64,000 nt of DNA from Muribaculaceae bacterium (GTDB lineage: Bacteria; Bacteroidota; Bacteroidia; Bacteroidales; Muribaculaceae). The stretch is taken from the NCBI GenBank assembly GCA_017620635.1, contig JAGAUV010000012.1:1-64000 (forward strand), read 5' to 3'. The notes beneath the pieces are model-generated. The model was given only the letters and a program-made list of their open reading frames with translations. It was not told where the DNA came from and ran no database searches. The translations under genes and the position numbers were made by a program. Shown one piece after another: positions 1 through 8,580 of the stretch; the stretch's first letter is position 1; every line of letters begins with the position of its first letter.

Positions 1-152
1 ATTACACACCCCATGCGCACATCTACCGCACACCTACATTAAAATATATTAACACCCACCCCAAACCACCCCACCATCTCATTCCCGATACCCACCTCAC
101 ATTCATCAACAAGCCTCGCGCTCCCGAGGCCGGGATGGCCGAGCGGAGCCGA

Positions 153-206
153 GGGCCGGAGGCCCGATGTCATGGTCGTTAACCCGTGTCGGAGAGGCCG
201 GAGGCC
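153..206. repeat. Repeated GGCC-GGA-GGCC inverted-repeat motif
   Basis: GGGCC (153-157), GGA, GGCCC (161-165) and GGCC (196-199), GGA, GGCC (203-206) form two small GC-rich hairpins with the same three-base loop, 31 bases apart. The surrounding sequence repeats related words. No protein-coding explanation fits. Confidence 0.45.
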
Positions 207-352
207 GCGGAGGCACGGGCCCGAAGCCCCACCCACCGTATGAAGTCGCGGAGCGATGACCGTGTGGTCTTTTACCGAATCTTACTCCATCACATTTCGA
301 GCTCGGTTCCCCGATGTGAGAGCTATATAATTTTTTTTCGTCGATTATAATC

Positions 353-380
353 TTGAACACAGATATTTTGGCTAAATTTG
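353..380 (+). promoter_or_regulatory. Candidate Bacteroidetes promoter for the lipoprotein at 423
   Basis: TAAATTTG at 373-380 matches the TAnnTTTG -7 element. TTG at 353-355 is a possible -33 element, though the gap of 17 is slightly short. The gene starts 42 bases downstream. Confidence 0.4.
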
Positions 381-422
381 CGCTCGTAACATTTTCGACC
401 TCACACCTAACTAAGAATCATT

Positions 423-887
423 ATGCGTAATCTGAAATATATCTATACGCTTGTTGTCGCAATATTGTTTACAGCATGCACTACATCGAAATCGACAGTT
501 TCCACCAATGTAAATCTGTCTAAATATGAGTATGCATCAATTATCAACAACGACACATATCATATTCCGGCCGAACTGATGGAGTATGAAATCCAGTTGT
601 TCGATGCGGTCGAAAACTCGCACCTGAAACTTGTTAGCGACGCCAGAATACACGACCTTACGCCTTCTCAGAAAGAAAAACTCTTGTTGGTAAAGTACGG
701 TGTGAATGTTCAGACCGAAGAAACAATTGTAACGGTTAATTTCATCGACTATAATACCGGCCGTCCCGTGGCATCGTGCCGCGGTGCTTATTCTTCACTT
801 GGAATTGCTGGCTTTTCGCACGATATAAATGGAGCGATAAGCCGAGTGGCAAAGCAGATCTCAGAGACTTTCCCAAAATCAAATTAG
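423..887 (+). CDS. Small lipoprotein of unknown function
   Basis: This gene encodes 154 residues. The N-terminus is a lipoprotein signal peptide: hydrophobic residues 7-18 followed by LFTAC, with the lipidated Cys at residue 19 and a Thr/Ser-rich linker. The mature part has a region near residues 95-115 with alternating hydrophobic residues (ETIVTVNFIDYNTGRPVASC), suggesting beta strands of a small periplasm-facing domain, as in DUF4136-like lipoproteins. I do not recognise a specific family. A Bacteroidetes-type promoter lies upstream. The 3' end overlaps by a few bases with the convergent acetyltransferase gene. Its function is unknown; an envelope location is the only firm inference. Confidence 0.75.
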   Translation: MRNLKYIYTLVVAILFTACTTSKSTVSTNVNLSKYEYASIINNDTYHIPAELMEYEIQLFDAVENSHLKLVSDARIHDLTPSQKEKLLLVKYGVNVQTEETIVTVNFIDYNTGRPVASCRGAYSSLGIAGFSHDINGAISRVAKQISETFPKSN

Positions 888-1384
888 CATTGCTGTATTG
901 ATTTCTGGAATGCCACCCTCGGACTGCCGTCCATGCAGTAAATCGTGCCACATCTGATAAAGCCGAGTTTCTCCACCGCGTTCAGCATGATGGCATTGTC
1001 GGCGTGGGTGTCAAGACGTATATTGGCAATATGCGACATACAGAAGTCGACGCATTGTCTCAGTATCCCCTTATGTTTCCCTGTGGAGCCGAGGCGGTGG
1101 ATAGTGCCGTAAGGTCGCTCGTTGAGCCAATGACCACCCTCTATTACAGAATACGTCGGGTCATCCCCTATGATAAAGGCAAAAGCCATGACCATATCAT
1201 TGTCATCGTCAACGCCGACGTAGCTGACACCTTCCGTAATATCTTCGGCAACAAGTTCACGCGAGGGGTAGCCGTTTATCCACTGGCTGTGGTTGTCCGA
1301 CGCCCTCATATACTGCCTTGCGATGTCGTAGCATGACATTATGGCGTCGACATCGGCCATACTTCCTTTTCTTATCCGTATCAT
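884..1384 (-). CDS. GNAT-family N-acetyltransferase
   Basis: The protein has 166 residues, the usual length for a single GNAT domain that transfers an acetyl group from acetyl-CoA to an amine. The start MIRIRKGSMADVDAIM is the typical first strand and helix of the fold. The acetyl-CoA-binding turn is the HRLGSTGKHKG stretch near residues 96-106. The C-terminal DTHADNAIMLNAVEKLGF run (about 127-144) is the classic last helix. The substrate cannot be read from the sequence. It lies 55 bases downstream of the macrodomain gene on the same strand, so the two may be co-transcribed. Its stop overlaps the stop of the convergent lipoprotein gene. Confidence 0.85.
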   Translation of the reverse strand: MIRIRKGSMADVDAIMSCYDIARQYMRASDNHSQWINGYPSRELVAEDITEGVSYVGVDDDNDMVMAFAFIIGDDPTYSVIEGGHWLNERPYGTIHRLGSTGKHKGILRQCVDFCMSHIANIRLDTHADNAIMLNAVEKLGFIRCGTIYCMDGSPRVAFQKSIQQC

Positions 1385-1439
1385 AGCTGTGCTTCCTTAA
1401 CCTGTTACACCTCGCCTCCCTCACGCACACGCGATGCTC

Positions 1440-1931
1440 TCATGAGCAAAGCCTTCTATAGATATCGTAATCTTCCTTTAGAAAGCAGCAGAATATTACG
1501 CGGCCGTCGTATTTATGATTCATTACAGTCTTCACGGCTATTTCTGCGGCAAGCTCATGCGGAAAGCGATAAACGCCTGTGCTGATACACGGAAAAGCTA
1601 TACTCCTGATGCCGTTTTCTATTGCCAGATCGAGCGCCGTATTATAGCACGAGGCGAGTAGGGCAGCCTCTTCGCAAGAGCCTCCGTGCCACACCGGTCC
1701 TACAGTATGTATTACCTTCTTGCATGGCAGACGATATGCTCCGCTTATTTTGCTGTCCCCTGTGTCGCATCCGTCAAGAGTGCGGCATTCCGCTAACAGT
1801 TCGGGGCCTGCGGCTTTGTGGATAGCTCCGTCTACGCCGCCTCCGCCAAGAAGCGTGACATTTGCAGCGTTGACTATCGCGTCGGTATCAAGCTGTGTTA
1901 TATCTCCGAGCATTATCTCTATCTGTTTCAT
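1440..1931 (-). CDS. Macrodomain protein (ADP-ribose-binding, O-acetyl-ADP-ribose deacetylase type)
   Basis: From the ATG at 1931 this is a 163-residue macrodomain starting MKQIEIMLGDITQLD. It shows the family signatures DAIVNAANVTLLGGGGVDGA (about residues 15-34), the HTVGPVW strand, and CISTGVYRFP, which shapes the phosphate loop. Such proteins (YmdB/MacroD class) bind ADP-ribose and hydrolyse O-acetyl-ADP-ribose or remove ADP-ribose from targets. A longer in-frame start at 2015 is unlikely, because the terminator hairpin of the upstream lipoprotein gene (1957-1998) lies between the two start codons. The gene sits in a leftward run between that lipoprotein gene and the GNAT gene. The physiological target is unknown. 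Confidence 0.88.
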   Translation of the reverse strand: MKQIEIMLGDITQLDTDAIVNAANVTLLGGGGVDGAIHKAAGPELLAECRTLDGCDTGDSKISGAYRLPCKKVIHTVGPVWHGGSCEEAALLASCYNTALDLAIENGIRSIAFPCISTGVYRFPHELAAEIAVKTVMNHKYDGRVIFCCFLKEDYDIYRRLCS

Positions 1932-1956
1932 CGCTGTTCGTATTGATGTGTATGTA

Positions 1957-1998
1957 GAAAAAACAGGAGATAAACACCTGTGACAGATGTTTACCTCC
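1957..1998 (-). terminator. Rho-independent terminator of the TPR lipoprotein gene
   Basis: GGAGATAAACA (1966-1976) pairs with TGTTTACCTCC (1988-1998) with one mismatch. On the minus strand the stem is followed by six T residues (1963-1958). It lies just after the stop at 2019. Confidence 0.6.
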
Positions 1999-2018
1999 CG
2001 TTTGTATAAGGTCACTTA

Positions 2019-3704
2019 TTAGTTGAGAGCTTTCGAGAGATTGTAGTTGGCAAACTCGAGGTCGTCAACTGCACGTTTTGCAAGTGTGTTGTCAAGACGT
2101 ACGGCCTGACGGAGATTGGTGTTGAGCATCGACTCGTTGTTGGTGCGAGCACCGAGGATAGCCATGAGGTAGTAGGTTGTGGCGTTGGGACGGTCGATAG
2201 CTGCGAGGGTCGATTTAGCCTTGCTGTAGTCTTTGGTAAGGATCTGTGCGAGAGCGGCGTTGTTGCTCTTGGTATCGCCGAATGCCTTTACAGCTGCTGC
2301 TGCATCGCCATTCTTGAGGTAGTATACACCCATTGCGTCGCCGAGCTCTTTCACGCCGGCTGCTGCACCGAAGTACTGGTTAGCCTTCGGGTAGTTGCCC
2401 TGAAGCATTTCGATCAGGCCGAGGTTCATCTGGGGCTCGCCGTTCTTTGTCAGCTTGGCTGCTTTGGCAAATGATGCCTTGGCTGCGTCATAGTCGCCGT
2501 CGATATACTGTGTCATGCCGAGGTCATTCCATGTACGGTAGTCGTTGGGATAGATGCGGGCGGCCTGGTCGTATACTTTCATGCGCTGTGCGTTGTCGTC
2601 GGTAAGAGTTGCGCAGTAGAGGATTTCCTCGACGTTAAGCTTTTTGGGGTCGCTGTTGAAGAGCTCCTTGATTTCGCTGTCGCTCTTGCCGATTACGTCG
2701 ATCGACGCTGTGATGCGGCTGTAGCGGAGCTGGGGGAGGATAGTCTCGGCGAGCTGCTCGAATACCGACGAGAGGTTGCGGATCTCACGTTCGCGCTGCT
2801 CGGGGTCTTTGTACATCGAAAGTACGCTCAGGATAAGGTCTTTGTCCTGGATGTTGCTCTGTGCAACGAGTTTCTGGAAACCTTCCCAGTCCTGGGCGGT
2901 AAACTGTGCGGTAAGTTCGCCGAACTCTGTGATCTTGTCTTTCTTGAGCTGTTTTTCTACATAGCCCTTGGTGTTCTTTTCGCGGTTGGCTGCAAGTTTG
3001 GTGTTGAGTTCAACGCCACCGTCAGGCGATGCATAAGACTGGATGTTGATCTCCTGAAGCACGCGCTTGTCGTCGCCGTTGGCTTCTTTGATCTCTTTCT
3101 TGAGCTCGTTCATGGCATCGCTGTTGAGCTGACCGGCACGGATGTTGGCCTGATTGATGAGGAACATGATGTCGGCGGCATATTTCTCGTTAATGATGCG
3201 CTGGAAGGCATCAGCTGCGAGTGCCGGTGTCACGTCGGCTGCATTTGCGAGCGCTGCGGTGGCTACTACACCGTTGGCTACCTTAACTGCAGGAAGGACA
3301 TATTTCTTTTTGCCCTGGGTTACAGTAAAGTTGAGCATCAGTTCGCTCTTGGCCATGGCAGGCTGATATTTGAAATCTACGGGGATGGTCTGTGTGCCGC
3401 CGAGCTCGTACGAAATCACAGGATTGTTGCCGCGTACTTTCTCGCCTTGGAAGGTGTAGGCTTGCGATGCTACCTCCTGGCCGTTGAAGACGAGGGTCGG
3501 GGTCACGGTGACCTCGGCATTTTTTACAAAAAATTTAGCGGGAATTTTAGCGCTGACACTTGCTGGTACGTTTTCACCAACGACTTCCAGTGGGTTAGGA
3601 TTTACACTGAAGTAGTCAGAGCTGAACTGGCCGAGTTTCTTGCCGCAGGAACTCAGTGTCAGGGCGATACCCAGACCCAGTACATAGCACAATTTACGGT
3701 TCAT
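2019..3704 (-). CDS. Large TPR lipoprotein with OmpA-like region
   Basis: The protein has 561 residues. The signal peptide ends in the lipobox LSSC (Cys20), so it is a lipoprotein. Residues about 25-150 look like a beta-sandwich built of strand pairs (ASVSAKIPAKFFVKNAEVTV). Residues about 165-260 resemble an OmpA C-terminal peptidoglycan-associating fold, with the signature IQSYASPDGGVELNTKLAANR. The C-terminal third, from about 370, is made of TPR-type helical repeats (for example YRTWNDLGMTQYIDGDYDAA). Proteins of this build are abundant envelope proteins of Bacteroidetes, thought to link the outer membrane to peptidoglycan. A good promoter (3760-3790) and a terminator (1957-1998) suggest a mostly single-gene transcript. 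The exact role is not known. Confidence 0.8.
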   Translation of the reverse strand: MNRKLCYVLGLGIALTLSSCGKKLGQFSSDYFSVNPNPLEVVGENVPASVSAKIPAKFFVKNAEVTVTPTLVFNGQEVASQAYTFQGEKVRGNNPVISYELGGTQTIPVDFKYQPAMAKSELMLNFTVTQGKKKYVLPAVKVANGVVATAALANAADVTPALAADAFQRIINEKYAADIMFLINQANIRAGQLNSDAMNELKKEIKEANGDDKRVLQEINIQSYASPDGGVELNTKLAANREKNTKGYVEKQLKKDKITEFGELTAQFTAQDWEGFQKLVAQSNIQDKDLILSVLSMYKDPEQREREIRNLSSVFEQLAETILPQLRYSRITASIDVIGKSDSEIKELFNSDPKKLNVEEILYCATLTDDNAQRMKVYDQAARIYPNDYRTWNDLGMTQYIDGDYDAAKASFAKAAKLTKNGEPQMNLGLIEMLQGNYPKANQYFGAAAGVKELGDAMGVYYLKNGDAAAAVKAFGDTKSNNAALAQILTKDYSKAKSTLAAIDRPNATTYYLMAILGARTNNESMLNTNLRQAVRLDNTLAKRAVDDLEFANYNLSKALN

Positions 3705-3759
3705 AATTGATATGTTAGAATGATTGAAATGTTGTTTCTTTTGTATATGCTTTATTGCG

Positions 3760-3790
3760 CAAAGTTACAATTTTTTTATGACATCACAAA
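3760..3790 (-). promoter_or_regulatory. Bacteroidetes promoter of the TPR lipoprotein gene
   Basis: Read on the minus strand, TTTG (3790-3787) is followed after 19 bases by TAACTTTG (3767-3760), an ideal -33/-7 pair. The coding start is 56 bases further on. Confidence 0.65.
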
Positions 3791-3833
3791 TTTTATTAGC
3801 CTAAGTTTTGGCTATTTTAGATACTTGTGCGTG

Positions 3834-5030
3834 TTATTTAACACCTTTGTAGCCTTTTGCGCCTTTTACTCCTCCGCCCATCGCGAAAATGTTGGCGTCG
3901 AAGCTCGTTGTTTTGGTCTCCTGGCTGCGTTTGCGCTTGAGGGCGAGACGGACGAGACGGTCCATCAGCTCGTCAAATCTTACGCCTGCAGCTTCCCACA
4001 GATAGAACGACAGCGAGCCCGGTATGGTGTTGATTTCGTTCACATAGATCTTGCGTGTGTCGGCGTCGATCATTACATCCACGCGGCTAAGGCCGTGGCA
4101 GCCGAGCACGCGGAATGTCTCTCCGGCAAGATGTTTTATCATCGCCGTCTCTTCGTCTGGTAACTCCGCCGGTATGCGCTTCTTCGATGCCTGCATGCCT
4201 CGTGCGCCTTTGGCATCGCCCATGTACTTCATCTTGTAGTCGAGGAAATCGCCGCTCTTTATCGGCTCCTCAAGCACTGATGTCTCATAGTCGTCGGCAT
4301 CGCCGAGCACCGAGCAGTTGATCTCCTGGAGGTTCTTGATCATTTTCTCCACGATGATGCGCGAAGAGTAGCGGCCGGCGTCGTCGATACGCGCTATGAG
4401 TTCTTCACGGCTGTGTGCGCTGCCGATGCCGATGCTCGAGCCCAGATTGGCCGGCTTTACGATTACAGGATAGCCCAGACGGCTCTCTATGCTCTCCACG
4501 AGCTTGTCTTTCTCGCGGCCCCATTGCTTGTCGGTGAACCAGACATAGTCCACCACAGGTATTCCGTCGGCCGCGAGGATCATCTTCATCGTTATCTTGT
4601 CCATGCCGTTAGCCGACGAGAGGGTATTGCATCCGGCGTAAGGTATGCCGATGGTCTCGAGCACACCCTCGAAGATGCCGTCTTCGACATTGGAGCCGTG
4701 AAGCACCGGTATTACCACATCGAGGGTCGCTACCGGCTTGCCCTTGTCGAAAATGCCCTGGCGCTTGGCCGGGTAGAGATTGTAGTCGCCGTATATCGGG
4801 CGCATATACACCTCGGTGCAGTCGGCGAGAAGGTTCTTTATGCCCTTCTTGTAATTGGCGACATCGCACAGCGCATCGCCGGTGTACCAGTGGCCGTCTT
4901 TGGTTATATAGATTGGCACGACATCATATTTGTCCCTGTTTATCGCTGCCATAGCCTGATTGGCTGATATTACGGATATCTCGTGTTCGGTGGAGCGGCC
5001 GCCGAAAAAGACGCCTATTTTGGTTTTCAT
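3834..5030 (-). CDS. ddl: D-alanine--D-alanine ligase (long, Clostridia-like type)
   Basis: From the ATG at 5030 (MKTKIGVFFGGRSTEHEISV) the protein has 398 residues. An upstream in-frame start at 5117 would run back into the Mur ligase gene and lacks family similarity. It has the Ddl N-terminal domain with FGGRSTEHE, the ATP-grasp lid VIVKPANLGSSIGIG, and the metal-binding VNEINTIPGSLSFYLWEAAG. These joining enzymes condense two D-Ala for the peptidoglycan stem. It is longer than common Ddl (about 310-370 residues), with a Lys-rich C-terminal tail containing repeated Gly-Lys. It clusters with a membrane Mur ligase and an alpha/beta hydrolase, an arrangement I associate with a second, Clostridia-type set; whether it is the main Ddl or a paralogue is open. 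Confidence 0.87.
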   Translation of the reverse strand: MKTKIGVFFGGRSTEHEISVISANQAMAAINRDKYDVVPIYITKDGHWYTGDALCDVANYKKGIKNLLADCTEVYMRPIYGDYNLYPAKRQGIFDKGKPVATLDVVIPVLHGSNVEDGIFEGVLETIGIPYAGCNTLSSANGMDKITMKMILAADGIPVVDYVWFTDKQWGREKDKLVESIESRLGYPVIVKPANLGSSIGIGSAHSREELIARIDDAGRYSSRIIVEKMIKNLQEINCSVLGDADDYETSVLEEPIKSGDFLDYKMKYMGDAKGARGMQASKKRIPAELPDEETAMIKHLAGETFRVLGCHGLSRVDVMIDADTRKIYVNEINTIPGSLSFYLWEAAGVRFDELMDRLVRLALKRKRSQETKTTSFDANIFAMGGGVKGAKGYKGVK

Positions 5031-5085
5031 TATTGTATTGTTGTAATGTGCGGTATATGAATGGTTTGAATGTCTGCGGACAATT

Positions 5086-6693
5086 TTATTTGAATGTGTC
5101 CGGCAGGTCGTTTTCATAAAGGATTATCTCAGCCGGGAAGGCGTGGCTGTTGATTCGGGCCTGAGCGTCGGCGAAACTTTCGGCCAGCACTATCTTGCTT
5201 TCGTCCATGCCGCCGCGTTTGAGACCCTCTACTATTGCATCGCGGTTGTAGTGGCCGACAACGACTACTACATCGGCCGACACAGCCGCTTTTTCGCCGA
5301 AATCAGCATTGAGTTCGTACTGGCGCTCGCCAAGTTCGATCATGCCCGGAGTGACGAGTACGCGGCCACCCTTCTTCATCGAGGCCAGTACGTCGAGAGC
5401 CATTGCCGCGCCGGCAGGATTGCTGTTGAACGCATCGTCGATGATTGTCAGGCCGCCGGGAAGATGTTTCACGGCCAGCCGGTGCTCTACATGTTCAATC
5501 TGGCTTACCGCATAGACGATGCGGTCGTCGGGCACCCCCATCGATATCGCCATTGCCACGGCGCCGAGGATATTCGATACGTTGCATTCGCCCACAAGTC
5601 GGGTGTGGAGTTTGAGCTCCTTGCCGTCCGACACACGTATGGCAGTGAAATCCGTGCCGCTTTCGCTGTACGAGATGTCACGGGCGATGTAGTCGGCGCC
5701 CTCGGTGTTTTTGACGGCATAACGCAGGCAGGGCACGTTGCTTACCTCTCGTCCGGCTATCATTTCGAAGTCGTTGTTGACCACGATAAGACCGTCGGAC
5801 GGCAATGAGTCGGCAAGCTCGAATTTTGTAGCCTGCACATTCTCAATCGTCTTGAACGACTCGAGATGCTGCGGCCCGACAGAGGTAATGATACCTTTCT
5901 GCGGATGTACGATGTGGCAGATCTCTGCTATGTCGTTGAGCTGCTTTGCTCCCATCTCAACGATAAATACCTCGTGGTAAGGCTTCAACATTTCCCTGAC
6001 TGTGCGTACGACACCCATCGTGGTGTTGTAGCTGCCCGGAGTCATGAGGGTCTCGTATTGCTCCGACAGTATGCGGTAGAGATAGTGTTTCGAGCTTGTC
6101 TTGCCGTAGCTGCCGGTAATGCCGATGATTTTCAGATCGGGCATTGATGCCACTATCCGTTTGGCGTCGTTGATATATTTGTTGTTGATCGATTTTTCGA
6201 CAGGAGTCAGTATGAACCCTGCCGCGAATATCAGGCCGTGCGATATGCAGTAGCACAGCATAAGAGTCTCGACGAGAGCGAAGAGCCGGTTGTCAATGCC
6301 CACGCCGCCATATATCAGCACTCCGGCGGCACATATTATCGCCGCGCAGAAAACCGATGTTATAAACGTGCGGCGTGCCCTCGGTGTCATGACAAGCGGT
6401 TTCTTGTATTTGCGTCTGATCAGCGATATGCCGCTCAGCAGGCAGAATATGCCGGCGAGAACGACTCCCGGGGTATGAGGAACAAGGGGCATGAGAGCGA
6501 ACATAAACACCAGAATGCCGCACAGGCGCCATCCTGATGTGCTGTCGCCCGATGTCTTGAGCCAACGGCTGTAACGCTCGGGTCGGTAGCTGTTTTGCTG
6601 ATACATCATGAGGTCGCGGCGTAGCTCGGCTGATAGATTGACAAGGCCAAGCAGGACGCCGACCATATATATAATGGTTGTTGTCATAATCAT
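5086..6693 (-). CDS. Membrane-anchored Mur ligase (MurF-like)
   Basis: The protein has 535 residues. About 165 N-terminal residues form a membrane domain with roughly five hydrophobic segments (near 3-20, 57-75, 77-92, 110-130, 138-160). The rest is a Mur ligase ATPase and C-terminal domain: P-loop GITGSYGKTSSK at 191-202, VEMGAKQLNDIAEICHIVHP, TSVGPQHLESF, IDDAFNSNPAGAAMALDVL and VTPGMIELGERQ. The last motifs are those of MurF, which adds D-Ala-D-Ala to UDP-MurNAc-tripeptide. The soluble MurF N-terminal UDP-substrate domain is missing and is replaced by the membrane domain, so the substrate may be membrane-bound (inference). Its start overlaps the stop of the alpha/beta hydrolase gene (ATGA), and ddl follows downstream, so these are one operon. 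Confidence 0.82.
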   Translation of the reverse strand: MIMTTTIIYMVGVLLGLVNLSAELRRDLMMYQQNSYRPERYSRWLKTSGDSTSGWRLCGILVFMFALMPLVPHTPGVVLAGIFCLLSGISLIRRKYKKPLVMTPRARRTFITSVFCAAIICAAGVLIYGGVGIDNRLFALVETLMLCYCISHGLIFAAGFILTPVEKSINNKYINDAKRIVASMPDLKIIGITGSYGKTSSKHYLYRILSEQYETLMTPGSYNTTMGVVRTVREMLKPYHEVFIVEMGAKQLNDIAEICHIVHPQKGIITSVGPQHLESFKTIENVQATKFELADSLPSDGLIVVNNDFEMIAGREVSNVPCLRYAVKNTEGADYIARDISYSESGTDFTAIRVSDGKELKLHTRLVGECNVSNILGAVAMAISMGVPDDRIVYAVSQIEHVEHRLAVKHLPGGLTIIDDAFNSNPAGAAMALDVLASMKKGGRVLVTPGMIELGERQYELNADFGEKAAVSADVVVVVGHYNRDAIVEGLKRGGMDESKIVLAESFADAQARINSHAFPAEIILYENDLPDTFK

Positions 6694-7460
6694 TTGAAAT
6701 TAAGAAAGCTGGCTATTACAGCCTTTGTCTGTCCGGGTCGGTCGAGGAATGAGTAATGGCTTGCTCCTTCATATTCCACAAGACCGGCATCGGGGATGAG
6801 TCGTTCCATCGTTTTTGCATCGCTTATCGGAGTAGCCGTGTCGGCAGTGCCCCATATGAGCAGGGTAGGGGCCTTTATCTTCGGCATCAGGGCCTTGAGA
6901 TCTTCGTTTACCACCCGGCTCATTATGGCTCTCATGCCCGGGCTTGCGTTTCTGTAGTCGCTCGACCCGGCTTTGCCGCGCATTTTGTCTATCAAGTCCT
7001 CGCCTCGTCTGCGCCCCATGATCATAGGTGCCATGCGGCGAGCGAGCTTGAAAGAATATACTTTGAAATAGTATTTCATCGTGCGCCTTGGCTTTATGCC
7101 TGCGGCGTCGACGAGTATCACTCTGTCTGTATCATTGCGCGAGGCGAATACGATAGCCAGACGACCGCCGAAAGAGTGTCCAACCAGAACGGGCCTCACA
7201 ATACCCTTGCGACGGGCAAATTCTTCGATAATCTGCGTGTATCGGTCTACACCCCACACTTCGCGAGGCTCTGACGACATGCCGAATCCAGGCAGGTCGA
7301 GATTATATACCGTTGTCGAGGTGTCTGTGCAGGCATCGGCCAATACGGCTACAGTCTCCGACGTGCAGCCCCAACCGTGCATCACTATTACCGGTCGTGA
7401 TCCATTGCCTGTCACGCTGTAGCTCAGCTTGTTTCCGTCTATTTCTATGGTTTCGTTCAT
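6690..7460 (-). CDS. Alpha/beta-fold hydrolase
   Basis: From the ATG at 7460 the protein has 256 residues and begins MNETIEIDGNKLSYSVTG. A start at 7478 lies within the predicted transcription start area and is less likely. The fold signatures are clear: oxyanion strand VIVMHGWGCTSE, nucleophile elbow VGHSFGGR, acid in LLIWGTADTATP and catalytic His in EGASHYSFLD. There is no signal peptide, so it should be cytoplasmic. The substrate is unknown. It is translationally coupled to the membrane Mur ligase (ATGA overlap), and the D-Ala-D-Ala ligase follows. Co-occurrence suggests a step in a cell-envelope precursor pathway, such as ester or amide cleavage or proofreading; this is inference only. 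Confidence 0.85.
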   Translation of the reverse strand: MNETIEIDGNKLSYSVTGNGSRPVIVMHGWGCTSETVAVLADACTDTSTTVYNLDLPGFGMSSEPREVWGVDRYTQIIEEFARRKGIVRPVLVGHSFGGRLAIVFASRNDTDRVILVDAAGIKPRRTMKYYFKVYSFKLARRMAPMIMGRRRGEDLIDKMRGKAGSSDYRNASPGMRAIMSRVVNEDLKALMPKIKAPTLLIWGTADTATPISDAKTMERLIPDAGLVEYEGASHYSFLDRPGQTKAVIASFLNFK

Positions 7461-7479
7461 GTCGCTGTGAAATGTCACA

Positions 7480-7487
7480 CAAAATTA
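7480..7487 (-). promoter_or_regulatory. Candidate -7 element for the hydrolase-Mur ligase-ddl operon
   Basis: The minus strand reads TAATTTTG at 7487-7480, matching TAnnTTTG. I see no good -33 element. Transcription would begin about at 7473, which favours translation from 7460. Confidence 0.4.
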
Positions 7488-7528
7488 GCGAAAAAAACCG
7501 ATGCCTTATCCTTCTAAAATCAGAAATT

Positions 7529-8527
7529 TTATATTCCGCGTTGTTTTAACGCCCGATAGTAGCGCGCGGCATTGATTCTGTGCCTGTTATAGTCCTTTGC
7601 GAAGTTGTGGTATCCGGAGAAATCGGGCTTGGCGCACATATAGAGGAAGTCGTTTTCGGGCGCATCAAGTACAGCGTTGAGCTGAGCTCGTTCGACCATG
7701 CGGATCGGACCGGGCGGCAGACCCTTGTTGATATATGTGTTGTAGGGCGACTCCGTTTTAAGATGCTTGGCGAGTACTCTGCGCAGCGAGAAATCTCCGA
7801 CAGCGAACACGACAGTCGGGTCGGCCTGCAGAGGCATACCCTTTCCAAGTCTGTTGAGATAGAGCCGTGCGATCTTGCCCCATTCGTCGGCCTTGTTGCT
7901 TTCCGACGCCACTATTGATGCGAGCGTGTGAACCTCTGTTGGCGTCAGTCCTAATTTACCGGCTTTTTCGAGGCGGCTGTCGTTCCAGAAGTCCGAGCGC
8001 TCCTTGGCGAGCTTTTCGATGACAGTCCCGGGGGATGCAGTCCAGTAAAATTCGTATGTGTCGGGTATGAATGCCGCCGTAAATTCTTCTTTCCTGAACC
8101 CCTTGCTGGTAAGCATAGTGTCGCATGCCATGACGAAGGCAGTCGAGTCAAACTCGAGCTGACGGGAAATGCGTGATGCGAGGTCTCCGAACGTGCGGAT
8201 GTTGTTGAATGTCAGTTTTACCGGATCCTGATGACCCTGGGCTATGCTGCGAGCCACATAAAAAGCCTTGTCTCCGTTGTCGACCACAAATGAGCCGTGA
8301 GCTTTTCTGTCTTTCTTGCCCTGCCATCCCAGCATGGTGTATACCTTTGAGCCGAAAGACGGACCGAGCTGGCTTGTGAGTTCGCTCCTTACATCGCCGT
8401 CGAGCGGTAGGTATATCCTCTGTTGCTGTCCGTTCCATTCAGACAACACGTAAAACCGTAGGACACAGAAACCTGCTATCAATAACACTGCAATAAAGCA
8501 GAGTGCGAGTATTAATGTCTTCTTCAT
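7529..8527 (-). CDS. mltG: Endolytic peptidoglycan transglycosylase MltG
   Basis: The protein has 332 residues, normal for MltG (YceG family). It has one N-terminal transmembrane anchor (about residues 4-26) and then the periplasmic LysM-like and YceG domains. Family landmarks are FIPDTYEFYWTASPG, IVASESNKADE (the catalytic Glu of the transglycosylase lies in this segment), LYLNRLGKGMPLQADPTV, YNTYINKGLPPGPI and the C-terminal CAKPDFSGYHNFAKDYNRH. MltG cuts nascent glycan strands near the inner membrane and helps set their length. It is leftward and lies upstream of the hydrolase-Mur ligase-ddl genes, but a separate -7 element after its stop suggests they can be transcribed apart. Confidence 0.95.
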   Translation of the reverse strand: MKKTLILALCFIAVLLIAGFCVLRFYVLSEWNGQQQRIYLPLDGDVRSELTSQLGPSFGSKVYTMLGWQGKKDRKAHGSFVVDNGDKAFYVARSIAQGHQDPVKLTFNNIRTFGDLASRISRQLEFDSTAFVMACDTMLTSKGFRKEEFTAAFIPDTYEFYWTASPGTVIEKLAKERSDFWNDSRLEKAGKLGLTPTEVHTLASIVASESNKADEWGKIARLYLNRLGKGMPLQADPTVVFAVGDFSLRRVLAKHLKTESPYNTYINKGLPPGPIRMVERAQLNAVLDAPENDFLYMCAKPDFSGYHNFAKDYNRHRINAARYYRALKQRGI

Positions 8528-8580
8528 ATTGCAAAATTAGCGAAAATAAGAATGTGCGACAGACTTCGGGGCAAGTTTTT

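Larger units (their letters stand above)
1..422. other. Gene-free region with GC-rich structured element
   Basis: I find no convincing coding sequence here. The short open frames are low-complexity and run through a GC-rich block. The core, about 115-260, contrasts sharply with AT-rich flanks and repeats short GGCC/GGAG words. It holds two copies of GGCC-GGA-GGCC (153-165, extended to GGGCC-GGA-GGCCC, and 196-206) and GCCGAG twice about ten bases apart. The right end carries the likely promoter of the lipoprotein gene at 423. The block could be a structured RNA, a repeat family member or the edge of an element lying to the left. I cannot decide from one copy. Confidence 0.5.

Noticed and set aside
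39..360. Short open frames in the GC-rich block at the left edge
   Set aside because: Pro/Arg/Gly-rich, low-complexity translations without ribosome sites; better explained as structured non-coding DNA.
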